Shown: piece by piece, positions 34,171 to 43,836 of the stretch
Position numbering within the stretch: the stretch's first letter is position 1
How the letters are laid out: each line of letters opens with the position of its first letter
From: Rhizomicrobium sp.
GTDB taxonomy: Bacteria > Pseudomonadota > Alphaproteobacteria > Micropepsales > Micropepsaceae
Assembly: GCA_037200045.1 (NCBI GenBank)
Contig: JBBCHM010000001.1
Span: forward strand, 2,976,001-3,040,000
Direction: 5' to 3'
Length of the DNA stretch: 64,000 nucleotides
Translations under genes and position numbers: made by a program
The notes under the pieces: model-generated
Told to the model about the DNA's origin: nothing
The model's database searches: none
What the model saw: the letters and a program-made list of their open reading frames with translations, nothing else

Positions 34171-36696
34171 ATGGGCGTGGGGGAATGTGTGGCCGCCAAT
34201 CGATGGATTTTGCTGGCGGCGGTACCGCTCTTCCTGGTCCTCGCCGGCGTGGTCTATCTGACGGCCGCCTTCGCCGAGAACGAGCGCCAGGAACAGGGCT
34301 GGATCGTCCACACCTATCAAGTGATCGATTCGCTGCGGGCCGTCCTCGCCGACGCCGCCGACGCCGAGACCGGTGAGCGCGGCTATCTGCTGACCCACAA
34401 GGCCATCTATCTCCAGCCGTTCCACGCCGCCAAATTGCGGACCGCCCGCGACCTCGACCGCTTCGACGCCCTGACGCGCGACAATCCCGAGCAGCAGACA
34501 CGCGCCCGCAGCCTGCGCGGCCTCGTCGAAGGACGGCTGCGCCTGCTCGACCGCGTGATCGCGCTCAACGCCACCGTGGCGGTGTCGCCCGCCATGATGG
34601 CGCTGATGGACCGGGGCAAGGCCGCGATGGATTCGGTGCGCCTCATCATTTCCGCCGGCCTCGCGGAGGAGCAGCATCTGCTCGCCCAGCGCATCCAGAA
34701 CCGCCGCGACGTCGAGCGGATGGAGATCCTGAGCGCCGTCCTCGCGGTCATCGTCGCCCTGATCGTCCTGCTCATCGCCGCCGGCATGCTGGTGCGCAAC
34801 AACATGCGTCTGGAGGTCAGCGAGGCGATCCGCCGCCGCCAGGCCAGCATCCTGCAGGCGACGCTCGACAACATCCGCGACGGCATCCTGGTGTTCGACG
34901 AGGCCGATCGCGTCGCCGCGTTCAACAACGTGTTCTTCCGCCTGATGGACTTTCCCGAGCGGCTGGCCGCCATCGGCGCCGCGCTCGACACCTTCAAGCA
35001 GTTCGACGCCGCCCAGTCGCGCCGCGCCTTCTCCGAAGTCGTCATCGCCCCCGGCGGCGAGAACCGCTATGAGCGTTTCGCGCGTGCCGAGCGCGACCTC
35101 GACGTCTATCGCGCCGCCGTGCCGGGCGCCGGTTTCCTGGTCGCCGCCGCCGACGTCACCGCCCGCGTCCGCGCCGAGGCCGCGGTGCGCCAGTCGCAGA
35201 AGATGGAAGCGGTCGGCCAGCTCACCGGCGGCGTGGCGCACGATTTCAACAACCTGCTGCAGATCATCAGCGCCAATCTCGACCTCGCGGCGGCCGATGC
35301 GCGCGCCGATCCCAAGACCGCCGAGCGGTTGCAGAACGCGATCTCCGCCGTCGAGCGCGGCTCGCGCCTGACCGCCCAGCTCCTCGCCTTCGCGCGGCGC
35401 CAGGCGCTCGATCCGCGCTCGACCAATCTGGGGCGGCTGCTCCACGACATGACCGACCTCTTGCGCCGCACGCTGGGCGAGCGCGTCGAGATCGAATCGA
35501 TCGTCTCGGGCGGGCTGTGGAACACCCTGGTCGATCCCTCCCAGGTCGAGAACGCAATCCTCAACCTCGCGATCAACGCCCGCGACGCGATGCCGGACGG
35601 CGGCAAGCTGACCATCGAACTCGCCAACGCCTATCTCGACGACAGCTACGCCGCCCAGCATGCCGAGGTCACGGCCGGCCAATACGTCATGCTCGGCGTC
35701 AGCGACACCGGCACCGGCATGCCGCCGGAGGTCGTGGCGCGGGTGTTCGATCCCTTCTTCACCACCAAGCCGGAAGGCAAGGGCACCGGCCTCGGCCTCA
35801 GCCAGGTCTACGGCTTCGTCAAGCAGTCGGGCGGGCATGTGAAGATCTACAGCGAGCCGGGGCAGGGCACGACGGTGAAGATCTACCTGCCGCGCACCAG
35901 GAAGCCGCAGGAGGGCCTCGATCCGGTGTCGATGGCCGATGTCGTCGGCGGCAGCGAGACCATCCTGGTGGTGGAGGACGATGCCGGCGTCCGCGCCGCC
36001 GTGGTCGATATCCTGGCCGATCTCGGTTACGCCGTGCTCAAGGCCGAAAGCGCCGAGCAGGGCCTGGCGGTGATCGCCAGCGGCGCGCGCGTCGATCTTC
36101 TGTTCACCGATGTCGTGATGCCGGGCCCGCTCAACACCCGCGAATTCGCCCGCCGCGCGCAGGAGCTGCGCCCCGGCCTCAAAGTGCTCTACACCTCCGG
36201 CTACACGCAGAACGCCATCGTCCACAATGGCCGCCTCGACGACGACGCGCATCTGTTGTCCAAGCCCTATCGCAAGGACGACCTGGCGCGGAAGATCCGC
36301 GGCCTGCTCGACGACGTGGCCGAGCCCGCTCCCGCCGCACCCGCGACTCCGCGCAAGGTACTGGTGGTGGAGGATGTCGGCCTGATCCGCATGACGACGG
36401 TGGACATGGCGCAGGAGCTCGGCTTCGACACCGCCGAGGCCGGCGACGGCGCCGAGGCGCTGGACATCCTGCGCAGCGATCCGGCGATCGAGATCCTGCT
36501 CACCGATCTCGGCCTTCCCGGCATGAACGGCCGCCAGTTGATGGCGGAGGCGCGGCGCCTGCTTCCGAACCTGAAGATCGTCATCGCCAGCGGCTATTCG
36601 ACGGAGCCCGAGGCCGGCGGCATCCCCTCCGGCGCCATCATCCTCACCAAGCCTTTCGACCTCGGCGCCCTGAAGCGGGCGCTCGAAAGCGTGTAG
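34171..36696 (+). CDS. Hybrid sensor histidine kinase: CHASE3, PAS-like, HisKA, HATPase and two receiver domains
   Basis: 841 residues. Membrane helix about 12-32; periplasmic CHASE3 domain (DAETGERGYLLTHKAIYL near 64); second helix about 187-207; PAS-like sensor about 225-330. Kinase: phosphoacceptor His357 in GGVAHDFNNLLQ, N box NLAINARDAM, DTGTGM, FFTTKPEGKGTGLGL. The first receiver starts near 596 with Asp647 in FTDVVMPG; the second starts near 725 with the acceptor in LLTDLGLPGMNG. Two receivers without an output domain suggest a phosphorelay through a separate histidine phosphotransferase. No cognate regulator is adjacent. Confidence 0.85.
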   Translation: MGVGECVAANRWILLAAVPLFLVLAGVVYLTAAFAENERQEQGWIVHTYQVIDSLRAVLADAADAETGERGYLLTHKAIYLQPFHAAKLRTARDLDRFDALTRDNPEQQTRARSLRGLVEGRLRLLDRVIALNATVAVSPAMMALMDRGKAAMDSVRLIISAGLAEEQHLLAQRIQNRRDVERMEILSAVLAVIVALIVLLIAAGMLVRNNMRLEVSEAIRRRQASILQATLDNIRDGILVFDEADRVAAFNNVFFRLMDFPERLAAIGAALDTFKQFDAAQSRRAFSEVVIAPGGENRYERFARAERDLDVYRAAVPGAGFLVAAADVTARVRAEAAVRQSQKMEAVGQLTGGVAHDFNNLLQIISANLDLAAADARADPKTAERLQNAISAVERGSRLTAQLLAFARRQALDPRSTNLGRLLHDMTDLLRRTLGERVEIESIVSGGLWNTLVDPSQVENAILNLAINARDAMPDGGKLTIELANAYLDDSYAAQHAEVTAGQYVMLGVSDTGTGMPPEVVARVFDPFFTTKPEGKGTGLGLSQVYGFVKQSGGHVKIYSEPGQGTTVKIYLPRTRKPQEGLDPVSMADVVGGSETILVVEDDAGVRAAVVDILADLGYAVLKAESAEQGLAVIASGARVDLLFTDVVMPGPLNTREFARRAQELRPGLKVLYTSGYTQNAIVHNGRLDDDAHLLSKPYRKDDLARKIRGLLDDVAEPAPAAPATPRKVLVVEDVGLIRMTTVDMAQELGFDTAEAGDGAEALDILRSDPAIEILLTDLGLPGMNGRQLMAEARRLLPNLKIVIASGYSTEPEAGGIPSGAIILTKPFDLGALKRALESV

Positions 36697-36723
36697 GATG
36701 CGCCGCCCGCGAAGGACCACGCC

Positions 36724-37044
36724 TTGACCAAGGAAGAACTGAGCGCCTGGGCGCTCGCCAATGGCTGGCAGACGATCGGCGGCCATCTCAGCCTGACCAA
36801 GCCGTCCCGGCCGTCGGAGGCGATCGTGCGGCTGGTGCTGAAGGGCACGGTGGTCCAGCTCGAGATCAAGAAGCCCGCCGGCAAATGGGAGAAGATCAAG
36901 AGCGTCGCCTATGGCGCCATCGAGCCCGATCCCGAGACCGGCCTGCCGCGCGGCCTGGGCTTGGACACCATCGCCGGCTTCTCCAGCCTGATCCAGGACA
37001 ACAAGCTGCGCGCCGTGTTCGCGAAAAAGCCGGACGCCGGCTGA
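36724..37044 (+). CDS. Small hypothetical protein
   Basis: 106 residues from a TTG start 27 bp after the kinase gene. The body is a compact alpha/beta sequence (EELSAWALANGWQTIGGHLSL, VRLVLKGTVVQLEIKKPAGKWEKIKS, GLGLDTIAGFSSLI) with no catalytic motif. Spacing suggests co-transcription with the hybrid kinase. I do not recognise the family. Codon composition is like that of its neighbours, so it is probably a real gene. Confidence 0.65.
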   Translation: MTKEELSAWALANGWQTIGGHLSLTKPSRPSEAIVRLVLKGTVVQLEIKKPAGKWEKIKSVAYGAIEPDPETGLPRGLGLDTIAGFSSLIQDNKLRAVFAKKPDAG

Positions 37045-37088
37045 GCGGCGTAGAGCAAGTTGATTTCAGGCTGATTTATTCCTGTTGG

Positions 37089-37182
37089 TGTCATGGCCCG
37101 CGAATGCGGGCCACCCAGGTGAAATTTGCTGCGGTAGTGCAGATTTCAGCTGGGTCCGCCGCATTCGCGGCGGACGACACCG
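37089..37182. repeat. REPIN-like repeat, type A plus type B hairpins
   Basis: GGCCCGC-GAAT-GCGGGCC on the left and CCGCCGC-ATTC-GCGGCGG on the right. The inner arms CACCCAGGTGAAAT and ATTTCAGCTGGGT are slightly diverged. It lies between the small hypothetical gene and the porin terminator. Confidence 0.8.
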
Positions 37183-37208
37183 AGTGGTGCAGTGCTCTGC
37201 TCTCCAAA

Positions 37209-37243
37209 GAAAAAGCCCGCGGGGTTTCCCCTGCGGGCTTTTC
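37209..37243. terminator. Rho-independent terminator, probably bidirectional
   Basis: The stem AAAAGCCCGCGGGG/CCCCTGCGGGCTTTT has A-runs and T-runs on both sides, so it can end transcripts from either strand. It lies 25 bp beyond the stop of the porin gene (minus strand). Confidence 0.85.
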
Positions 37244-37267
37244 TTCGTTCGATCGGTACTTACGCGA

Positions 37268-38056
37268 TCACGGATTCAGCACGTCCGGGATGCTGTAGGT
37301 CAGCGTCGCCACCACGCCGGTCGTGCAGATCGTGTTGCTGACCGCGCCGGAGAACATGTAGAAGCTGCAACCCACCTTATCCAGATCCGTGCCGTTGGCG
37401 CGCACGTCGAGCGCCCAGTGGCGGTAGGTCGCCGTCAGGCCGATGTCGAAATGCGTGTAGTCGGTCGGCGCCGCGTCGACCCACTGATGGCCGACATTGC
37501 CGCTGATCGACAGCCAGTCGGTGAGCGGATAGGACGCCGTGCCCTCGATATAGCCGCCGGTGCCGCCGCCCAGGCTGAACTCCGGCGAAACCGCGCCGGT
37601 CGCCGTCAGCGCCAGGTTGCCGAAGCTGTGCGAGAGCTGGAAGATGCCTTCGAAAAAGCTGGCCTTCTTCGGTCCCAGGAACAGCTTGTTGGCGTCCGGA
37701 TAGGAGTAGTAATAGGCCTCGACGTTCAGGTCGGTGCCGTCGAGATCGAAGTGCTTGCCGCCATAGATGTCGAGCTCGTAGGACGGGTTGCCGCCGACGA
37801 TCGGCAGGCCCAGCCAGTCGATCTTCGAGGTCCACACGCCGGCATAGAAGCCGTCCGGACCGCTCCAGTTGACCGACGCCTGCGGCGCGAACTGGCTGTT
37901 GTTCTGGGAAATGCCGCGGAAGCGATAGTCGCTCTGCACATCGACATAGGCCGAGAGCGTACCCCAATCGTCGTCGGCGAAGGCCGGAACGGTCGTTGCC
38001 GCAAGGCCGGCAAGGCTCACGGCGCCCAGCAGCAGTTTCGTGGAAAGATTCTTCAT
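37268..38056 (-). CDS. TorF family putative outer-membrane porin
   Basis: 262 residues with a signal peptide (MKNLSTKLLLGAVSLAGLAATTVPAFA). The family motif SAYVDVQSDYRFRGISQNNSQFAPQASVNW occurs near residue 35. About twelve amphipathic beta strands follow, ending in VVATLTYSIPDVLNP. The TIGR02001 (Gcw_chp) family consists of predicted outer-membrane beta-barrels of unknown substrate. It has a good RBS (GAGAGGG) and is followed by a terminator, so it is a single-gene unit. Confidence 0.85.
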   Translation of the reverse strand: MKNLSTKLLLGAVSLAGLAATTVPAFADDDWGTLSAYVDVQSDYRFRGISQNNSQFAPQASVNWSGPDGFYAGVWTSKIDWLGLPIVGGNPSYELDIYGGKHFDLDGTDLNVEAYYYSYPDANKLFLGPKKASFFEGIFQLSHSFGNLALTATGAVSPEFSLGGGTGGYIEGTASYPLTDWLSISGNVGHQWVDAAPTDYTHFDIGLTATYRHWALDVRANGTDLDKVGCSFYMFSGAVSNTICTTGVVATLTYSIPDVLNP

Positions 38057-38263
38057 ATTCAGCCCTCTCGTTAGCGGCAAATCTCGCGCACGCACTAGCA
38101 ACGCCGCGCCGGGATCGACTTTTGTGACCGGCGCGTAAAATTTCAATACGAAGACAGCATGTGTACGCACGTTTCGTGCGCTGGAGCGCCGGTTTCAGGG
38201 GGGCGTTGTTGCGGCGCAACACATGATTGCTCGAAAGCTGAGCAGAAAGCCGCCCAATTGGGC

Positions 38264-39061
38264 TTAGCGGCGGGCTCCGGGCAGCGCCAGATGGATGCCG
38301 CCGTCGGAAAGCAGCATTTCGCCGGTGATGTTGCCGGATTCGGGGCCGGCGAAGAACAGCACGGTCTTGGCGATTTCGGCGCCGTCGGCGAGGCGCTGCA
38401 GCGGGTTGCGCTTGCCCTCGGCCTCCGCGATCCGCTCGGCGGTTTCCTTGCCGAACTGCTTGACGAACCAGTTGGTGTCGACATAGCCGGGGCACACGGC
38501 GTTCACCCGCACTTCGGGGGCCAAAGCGCGCGCCAGCGACAGCGTCATCGTGTTGAGCGCGCCTTTCGAGGCGGCATAGGCGACCGAGGATCCGATGCCC
38601 GCGATGCCGGCGATCGAGGAGACGTTGACCACCGAACCGGCCCCATGGGCCCGCAAGCCGGGCAGGCAGGCGCGGATCATCTGGAACGGACCGATCACGT
38701 TGACCGCGTAGAGGCGCTGGAAATCCTCCGCGCTCAGCGAATCGAGATCGGCGTGGTTGGTGACGAATTTCGTCGTCCCCGCATTGTTGACCAGGATGTC
38801 GATGCGGCCCCAGGCCTCGGTGGCGGCCTGTGCCAGCCTGGCGCAATCCTCGTCCTTCGCTACGTCGCCCTGGACCAGGCGGGCCTGGGCGCCTTCCTTC
38901 TCGACCGCCTCGGCGGTCTGGCGGGCTTCCGCCTCGCTTCTGGTGTAGTTGACCACGATATTGGCGCCGCGCCGGGCGAGCCCCAGGGCCACCGCGGCCC
39001 CGATTCCGGTCGCGGAACCTGTGACAATTGCGACTTTGCCGGCCAAATCGCCTTGTTCCAT
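38264..39061 (-). CDS. SDR-family oxidoreductase (FabG-like)
   Basis: 265 residues. The cofactor motif is IVTGSATGIGAAVALGLA near residue 12. ILVNNAGTTKF, the catalytic VNVSSIAG and YAASKGALNTMTLSLA, and the C-terminal LLSDGGIHLALPG are all intact. NADP preference is suggested by VNYTRSEAEA after strand 2. It is probably a 3-oxoacyl or similar ketone reductase. The start MEQGDLAGK has a GGGGAAA site. It is divergent from the histidine phosphatase. Confidence 0.85.
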   Translation of the reverse strand: MEQGDLAGKVAIVTGSATGIGAAVALGLARRGANIVVNYTRSEAEARQTAEAVEKEGAQARLVQGDVAKDEDCARLAQAATEAWGRIDILVNNAGTTKFVTNHADLDSLSAEDFQRLYAVNVIGPFQMIRACLPGLRAHGAGSVVNVSSIAGIAGIGSSVAYAASKGALNTMTLSLARALAPEVRVNAVCPGYVDTNWFVKQFGKETAERIAEAEGKRNPLQRLADGAEIAKTVLFFAGPESGNITGEMLLSDGGIHLALPGARR

Positions 39062-39224
39062 GTGCCATTTCCCCGTCATGTTGCGGTGTTGAACTGCGCC
39101 GGATCGTAAGACGGCGCCCCGGTCGCGCCAAGGAGCTGCCATTACCACCTCCGCCGACGTGATGCCCGAGATCGCGCCCGTCGTCCCGCGCCGCGCGCGC
39201 CGTCACGCCCATGCCGCGGCCCCG

Positions 39225-39785
39225 ATGCGCATCGTGCTCGTACGCCATGGCCGCCCGGCGATCCCGACCGACGCGCGCGCCTCCCATGCCGAGTTCCGCA
39301 CCTATATCGACGACTACGAGGCGGCGGGCCTGGATCCCGCCAGCGCCCCGCCCGAGGAACTGCAGGACCTGGTGAAGGAGATCGGCGCGATCTTCACCTC
39401 CGACCGGCCGCGCTCGACCGGCAGCGCCAAGGCCTTGGCGCCGAACGCCGAGCTGATCGCCGACCCGCTGTTCGCCGAGGCGCCGCTGGCCAGCCCGCGC
39501 ATCCCGCTGCTGCGCATGCGGGTGCCGACCTGGGCGGTGATGGCGCGCATCCTGTGGCACGCCGGCTATCACCCGGAGATCGAGAACTACCGCAAGGCCA
39601 AGCACCGCGCCGCCGAGGCGGCCGACATCCTGATGAAGCGCGCGAGCGCGGAGGGCGCGACAGCGCTGGTGGCGCACGGCTATTTCAACCTGATGATCGG
39701 CCGCGAGCTGCGCCACCGCGGCTTCCGCCGCTCCGGCGCGCACCGCGTGAAATACTGGAACGCGGTGATCTACGAGCTGCCCTGA
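39225..39785 (+). CDS. Histidine phosphatase family protein
   Basis: About 186 residues from ATG 39225, which places the phosphoacceptor motif LVRHGRPAIP at the N-terminus as usual. Longer starts at 39159 or 39162 add an arginine-rich leader with no RBS. FTSDRPRSTGSAKAL supplies the second arginine and VAHGYFNLMIG the second catalytic histidine. This is the phosphoglycerate-mutase-like fold. Its substrate is unknown. Confidence 0.75.
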   Translation: MRIVLVRHGRPAIPTDARASHAEFRTYIDDYEAAGLDPASAPPEELQDLVKEIGAIFTSDRPRSTGSAKALAPNAELIADPLFAEAPLASPRIPLLRMRVPTWAVMARILWHAGYHPEIENYRKAKHRAAEAADILMKRASAEGATALVAHGYFNLMIGRELRHRGFRRSGAHRVKYWNAVIYELP

Positions 39786-39850
39786 GACGGAAAACCCTCC
39801 CGCTCCGGGGAAAGCGGCAGGGTGAGGGCGGCCGCCACGCGCGTATGTCG

Positions 39851-39972
39851 CGCGCGCCAATCCGGCTTGCGTTTCTTGCTGCCTAGGCGACCGGATCGAT
39901 CTTGTCGGGAAACAGGCCGGGCATCCATCGGCCCGCCAATTTTGCAGGAAAGGCAAGCCGGATTGGCGCGCG
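39851..39972. repeat. 24-bp inverted repeat straddling the 3' end of the fic gene
   Basis: 39851-39874 and 39949-39972 are reverse complements with one mismatch. The second copy lies inside the fic reading frame (encoding SPRAPIRLAFP) and the first lies 9 bp past its stop codon. Confidence 0.7.
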
Positions 39973-41127
39973 GGGGCTGTCGGACACGACAGCACCTTGG
40001 TCAGCGAGCGCGGAGACGATGCGGCGAGCCTGCCGTTCTCCAACACCGAGCAACAGGCTGGTTTCCGCGCGCGGTATCTCACCACGATAGAGGAGGACGT
40101 CGAGCACGGTCCCGGATTTCTGTGGCAACGTACCAAGGCGGATGAGTTCTTCCGCCCATGTCAGGATGCGCGTCCGTAGCTTGTCGGGCTGCATCAGATC
40201 TTCCATGAACGCGACCTGATCCAGGCAGACTCGCAGGAAGAATTCCGTGAATCGCACCAAGGCCATTTCGCTGAGGTTGCCGCGGCCGTCCAGATCATTG
40301 AGCCGTGGCTCGTCGCAATATGCGAGATGGCTCTTATATTCGTCGACGTTCCGCGCCAGCCCGCGTGCGACCGACCAGAGTGCGCCGGTATCGAGCGCCT
40401 GCAGCAGGATGGCGTGCGCCATCAAGCGGCCGACCCGCCCATTGCCGTCGATGAACGGATGTATCCAGGCAAGGCGATGATGCGCGGCCGCGGTCGCCAG
40501 AACACGTTCGGCTACGCCGAGCTGCGAAAAGACATCTTCGAAGCGCGCCAAAAACCGAGGCACGGCTCCCGGGCTGACGGCGATATGATTTCCGACTTTG
40601 ACGTCGCGCGGTCGAAGCTCTCCCGGCACGATCGCGACACGCTCGCCGGTACGAGGGTCTTCCACCCAACGTAAGTCCGCCGGCATCGCCTCGTAAAAGA
40701 TCCGGTGTATTTCCCGGATCGCGGCCACCGTCACTGGCTTCTGGGTCAGCCCACCGGAATCGATCCATTGTTGAACTTCGATGTGTGCCGCGGCTTCCAG
40801 CTGAAGATTGCGTTTCTTTGCGTCCTTGCTGAAGTCCTGGTTGAGGGCGCGTTCGATATCGATGGGATGGGTGTCGTGGCCTTCAATGAGATTGCTGTAA
40901 TAGCAATTCATCGCCCGCACGAGCTTGGCGAGAGATGCCATAAGGACCTCGGGCAGGCTGCCGCGAAATCCGGCTGACCGGCGGGCGAGTTCGACGACCA
41001 TATCGGACAATTTCGAACGGTCGCGGCAATCATCGCCGAGTCGTACGGGTTCCATCAGACCGATCGACTCCCCCCGGTCGGGAGCCGCTTTTATGTCCGC
41101 TTTGGGGTCCCTGTCGCCTTGGGCCAT
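39883..41127 (-). CDS. Fic-domain protein AMP-transferase, class II with N-terminal inhibitory helix
   Basis: 414 residues. The inhibitory motif is CYYSNLIEGHDT (S78, E82, G83 pattern). The catalytic Fic motif is HPFIDGNGRVGR with His223. The C-terminal 100 residues include a winged-helix-like part (GEIPRAETSLLLGVGERQARRIVSALADQGAV). Such class II proteins adenylylate protein hydroxyls and are held off by their own inhibitory glutamate. No separate antitoxin gene is needed. An inverted repeat covers its 3' end. Confidence 0.85.
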   Translation of the reverse strand: MAQGDRDPKADIKAAPDRGESIGLMEPVRLGDDCRDRSKLSDMVVELARRSAGFRGSLPEVLMASLAKLVRAMNCYYSNLIEGHDTHPIDIERALNQDFSKDAKKRNLQLEAAAHIEVQQWIDSGGLTQKPVTVAAIREIHRIFYEAMPADLRWVEDPRTGERVAIVPGELRPRDVKVGNHIAVSPGAVPRFLARFEDVFSQLGVAERVLATAAAHHRLAWIHPFIDGNGRVGRLMAHAILLQALDTGALWSVARGLARNVDEYKSHLAYCDEPRLNDLDGRGNLSEMALVRFTEFFLRVCLDQVAFMEDLMQPDKLRTRILTWAEELIRLGTLPQKSGTVLDVLLYRGEIPRAETSLLLGVGERQARRIVSALADQGAVVSDSPRAPIRLAFPAKLAGRWMPGLFPDKIDPVA

Positions 41128-41347
41128 AAATATAACGATATCATCTGGTTATGGCAAAAGACAGGTCTTGGATGTCCGCTGAAAAGGCCGCTTTCATGTC
41201 CGCACTGCCTTGTAGGCGTACCCACCTGACGCCATATCGGTTGCGGCCGGACCAAGTTCCCAGATGCTGACGACCCGAACGGGCGTTCGGGGAGCCGATG
41301 GCATTTTGTCGTGGAAGGTAACCGCGGATTATGTGAGCGGCACGCGG

Positions 41348-42334
41348 TTACAGCATCGCCGGGATCACCCGGTCCGGCGGCTTGTGGCCGTCGGCGAAGG
41401 TCTTGATGTTGATGATCACCTTCTCGCCCATGTCGATGCGGCCCTCGATCGTCGCCGAGCCCATATGCGGCAGCAGCACCACGTTCTTCAGCTTGAGCAG
41501 CTTCGGATTCACCGCCGGCTCGTGCTCGAACACGTCCAGCCCCGCGCCCGACAATTGCCCCGCCTCCAGCATCCGCGCCAGCGTGTTCTCGTCGATCACC
41601 TCGCCGCGCGCCGTGTTGACGATATAGGCCTGCGGCTTCATCAGCTTCAGCCGCCGCGCGGAGAGCAGGTGATAGGTCGCCGGCGTGTGCGGGCAGTTGA
41701 CCGACACGATGTCCATCCGCGCCAGCATCTGGTCGAGGCTCTCCCAATAGGTCGCCTCCAGCTCGTGCTCGATGTCGGGATGCACCGGCTTTCGGTTGTG
41801 ATAGTGGATCTGCAAGCCGAACGCCTTGGCCCGCCGCGCCACCGCCTGGCCGATCCGCCCCATGCCGACGATGCCCAGCCTTTTGCCGTAGATGCGGTGG
41901 CCGAGCATCCAGTTCGGCGACCAGCCCTTGAAGTGCTCGTCCTCCAGCTCCTTGACGCCCTCCACCAGCCGGCGCGGCACCGCCAGGATCAGCGCCATGG
42001 TCATGTCGGCGGTGTCCTCGGTCAGGACGCCCGGCGTGTTGGTGACGACGATGCCTTTGTCGAGCGCCGTCTTGACGTCGATATTGTCGACGCCGGTGCC
42101 GAAATTGGCGATCAGCTTGAGGTTCGGTCCCGCCCGCACGATGACCTTGGAATCGATCCGGTCGGTCACGGTCGGCACCAGCACGTCGGCCTTCTGCACC
42201 GCCTCGATCAGCTCGGCCTGGCTCATCGGCTTGTCGTCGAGGTTCAGCCGCGCGTCGAACAGCTCGCGCATGCGCGTCTCGATCGCGTCGGGCAGCTTGC
42301 GCGTGACGATGACGAGCGGCTTTTTCGCGGGCAT
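41348..42334 (-). CDS. D-2-hydroxyacid dehydrogenase (glyoxylate/hydroxypyruvate reductase type)
   Basis: 328 residues. The nucleotide-binding motif is LGIVGMGRIGQAVARRA near 152. NTARGEVIDENTL supplies the catalytic Arg region, LDVFEHEP the Glu and LLPHMGSAT the His. The N-terminal FGTGVDNIDVKTALDKGIVVTNTPGVLTEDTAD is typical for GyaR/GRHPR. The enzyme reduces glyoxylate or hydroxypyruvate with NAD(P)H. It is a probable single-gene unit, convergent with nothing nearby. Confidence 0.88.
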   Translation of the reverse strand: MPAKKPLVIVTRKLPDAIETRMRELFDARLNLDDKPMSQAELIEAVQKADVLVPTVTDRIDSKVIVRAGPNLKLIANFGTGVDNIDVKTALDKGIVVTNTPGVLTEDTADMTMALILAVPRRLVEGVKELEDEHFKGWSPNWMLGHRIYGKRLGIVGMGRIGQAVARRAKAFGLQIHYHNRKPVHPDIEHELEATYWESLDQMLARMDIVSVNCPHTPATYHLLSARRLKLMKPQAYIVNTARGEVIDENTLARMLEAGQLSGAGLDVFEHEPAVNPKLLKLKNVVLLPHMGSATIEGRIDMGEKVIINIKTFADGHKPPDRVIPAML

Positions 42335-42417
42335 TTTCCGGCCGTTTCCTGTTCCTGGCGCGCCATTTTATGGCGTCCGTCCGGTCATAGCAGACGGTCC
42401 GGTCCGGTCAAGGACGG

Positions 42418-43674
42418 CTAGGCATAACTCTGCGTCATCGCCGAATAGACCAGCGTGCGAAGGTCCCGCCGCAGCGTCAGCCGCGCGTCGCTGCCCATCA
42501 CCTGGGTCATGAACACCACGGCCAGGTCCTCCCTGGGATCGATCCAGAACGCGGTCGAGGCGGCGCCGCCCCAGGCGAACTCGCCCGGCGTGCCCGGCAG
42601 GCGGGTGAGCGCGGTGCTCAGCGTCACGCTGCACCCGATGGAAAAGCCGACGCCGTTATAGCCGGCCTCGGAGAACAGGCCCTCGCCCGCCACCATGTCG
42701 ACCAGGGACTTGCCGCCCGGCAAAAGGTTCAGCGAGAACATCTCCACCGTCTTGGGCGACAGGATCTGCACCCCGTCCAGCGTGCCGCCGCCCAGCATCA
42801 TGCGGCAGAAGCGCATATAGTCGTGCGCCGTGGAGAGAAGGCCGCCGCCGCCGCTCTCCAGCTTGGGCGGCTCGGCATAGGTCGATTTGCCGGCATCGTC
42901 CTGCAGCCTGAGGCCGCCGCCCTGCTTGGGCATGTAGCAGGAGGCGAGGCGCTCGACCTTGCCGGCCGCAATGGAGAACGCCGTGTCGTGCATCCCGAGC
43001 GGCTCGAAAATCCGTGTACGGAGGAACTCGCCGAACGTCACGCCCGACAGCTTCTGCACGAGATAGCCCATCACGTCGATCGAGACGGAATAGTTCCAGA
43101 ACTTGCCCGGCGAGAAATCGAGCGGGATCTTGGAAAGCTGCTCGATGAAGGCGTCGAGCCCGCCTGGCGTCCGCGGATCGCCGATCTTCTGGCGGCGATA
43201 CTCCGCGTCGACCGCGGTGCGCGACATGAAGCCATAGGTCAGCCCGGAAGTGTGGGTGACGAGATCGACCACCTTCATTGGCCGCTCGCAGGGCAGGGTG
43301 ATGAACTGGCCCGAGGTGTCGGCGACCAGGCTCGGAACGCCGCTGCCATAGACGCGCAAATTCTTCCACGACGGGATATGCGTCGCGACCGCGTCGTCCA
43401 GGCCGAGGCGGCCTTCCTCGACCAGCATCATCAGCGCCACGGCGGTGATCGGCTTGGTCATCGAATAGATGCGCACGATGGCGTCGTCGCGCCACGGCTT
43501 GCCGCGTTCCAGGTCCATCGACCCCGCGACGCTGTCATGCGCCAGCACGCCGCGCCGCCAGACCTGGGTCTGGAACCCGGGCAGCAATCCCGAGTCGACG
43601 TACAATTCCTTCATCCTGGCGTGCAGCGTCTCGAGACGCTTTGCCGACAATCCCACGCTTTCCGGCTTGGCCAT
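42418..43674 (-). CDS. Serine hydrolase, class C beta-lactamase/EstB family
   Basis: 418 residues. The nucleophile motif is SMTKPITAVALM (S-x-x-K) near residue 71. A tyrosine motif is in FWNYSVSIDVMGYL near 193, and the third motif is probably in the GGAAST segment (FAWGGAAST) near 370. No signal peptide is present, so it is a cytoplasmic esterase or lactamase-like hydrolase rather than a periplasmic beta-lactamase. Homologues hydrolyse short esters. The substrate is unknown. Confidence 0.85.
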   Translation of the reverse strand: MAKPESVGLSAKRLETLHARMKELYVDSGLLPGFQTQVWRRGVLAHDSVAGSMDLERGKPWRDDAIVRIYSMTKPITAVALMMLVEEGRLGLDDAVATHIPSWKNLRVYGSGVPSLVADTSGQFITLPCERPMKVVDLVTHTSGLTYGFMSRTAVDAEYRRQKIGDPRTPGGLDAFIEQLSKIPLDFSPGKFWNYSVSIDVMGYLVQKLSGVTFGEFLRTRIFEPLGMHDTAFSIAAGKVERLASCYMPKQGGGLRLQDDAGKSTYAEPPKLESGGGGLLSTAHDYMRFCRMMLGGGTLDGVQILSPKTVEMFSLNLLPGGKSLVDMVAGEGLFSEAGYNGVGFSIGCSVTLSTALTRLPGTPGEFAWGGAASTAFWIDPREDLAVVFMTQVMGSDARLTLRRDLRTLVYSAMTQSYA

Positions 43675-43836
43675 GTGCTTCTCCCGATGGTGTTCTGGGC
43701 GGGAGCTTAACGTCGGAACGAACGATTTTGCGAGGCCGTCGGACGCACTTTTCTTCCCGCCGCCGCCATCCCTTTTTCGCCCGAATTGGCGTATAGGGTG
43801 CGCGCTGTCCCAAAACGCGTAAAGGCGTACTTTATC

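Noticed and set aside
41130-41152. Weak dyad ATAAC/GTTAT upstream of fic
   Set aside because: Only 5-bp arms with an off-centre core. It may simply be part of an AT-rich promoter.
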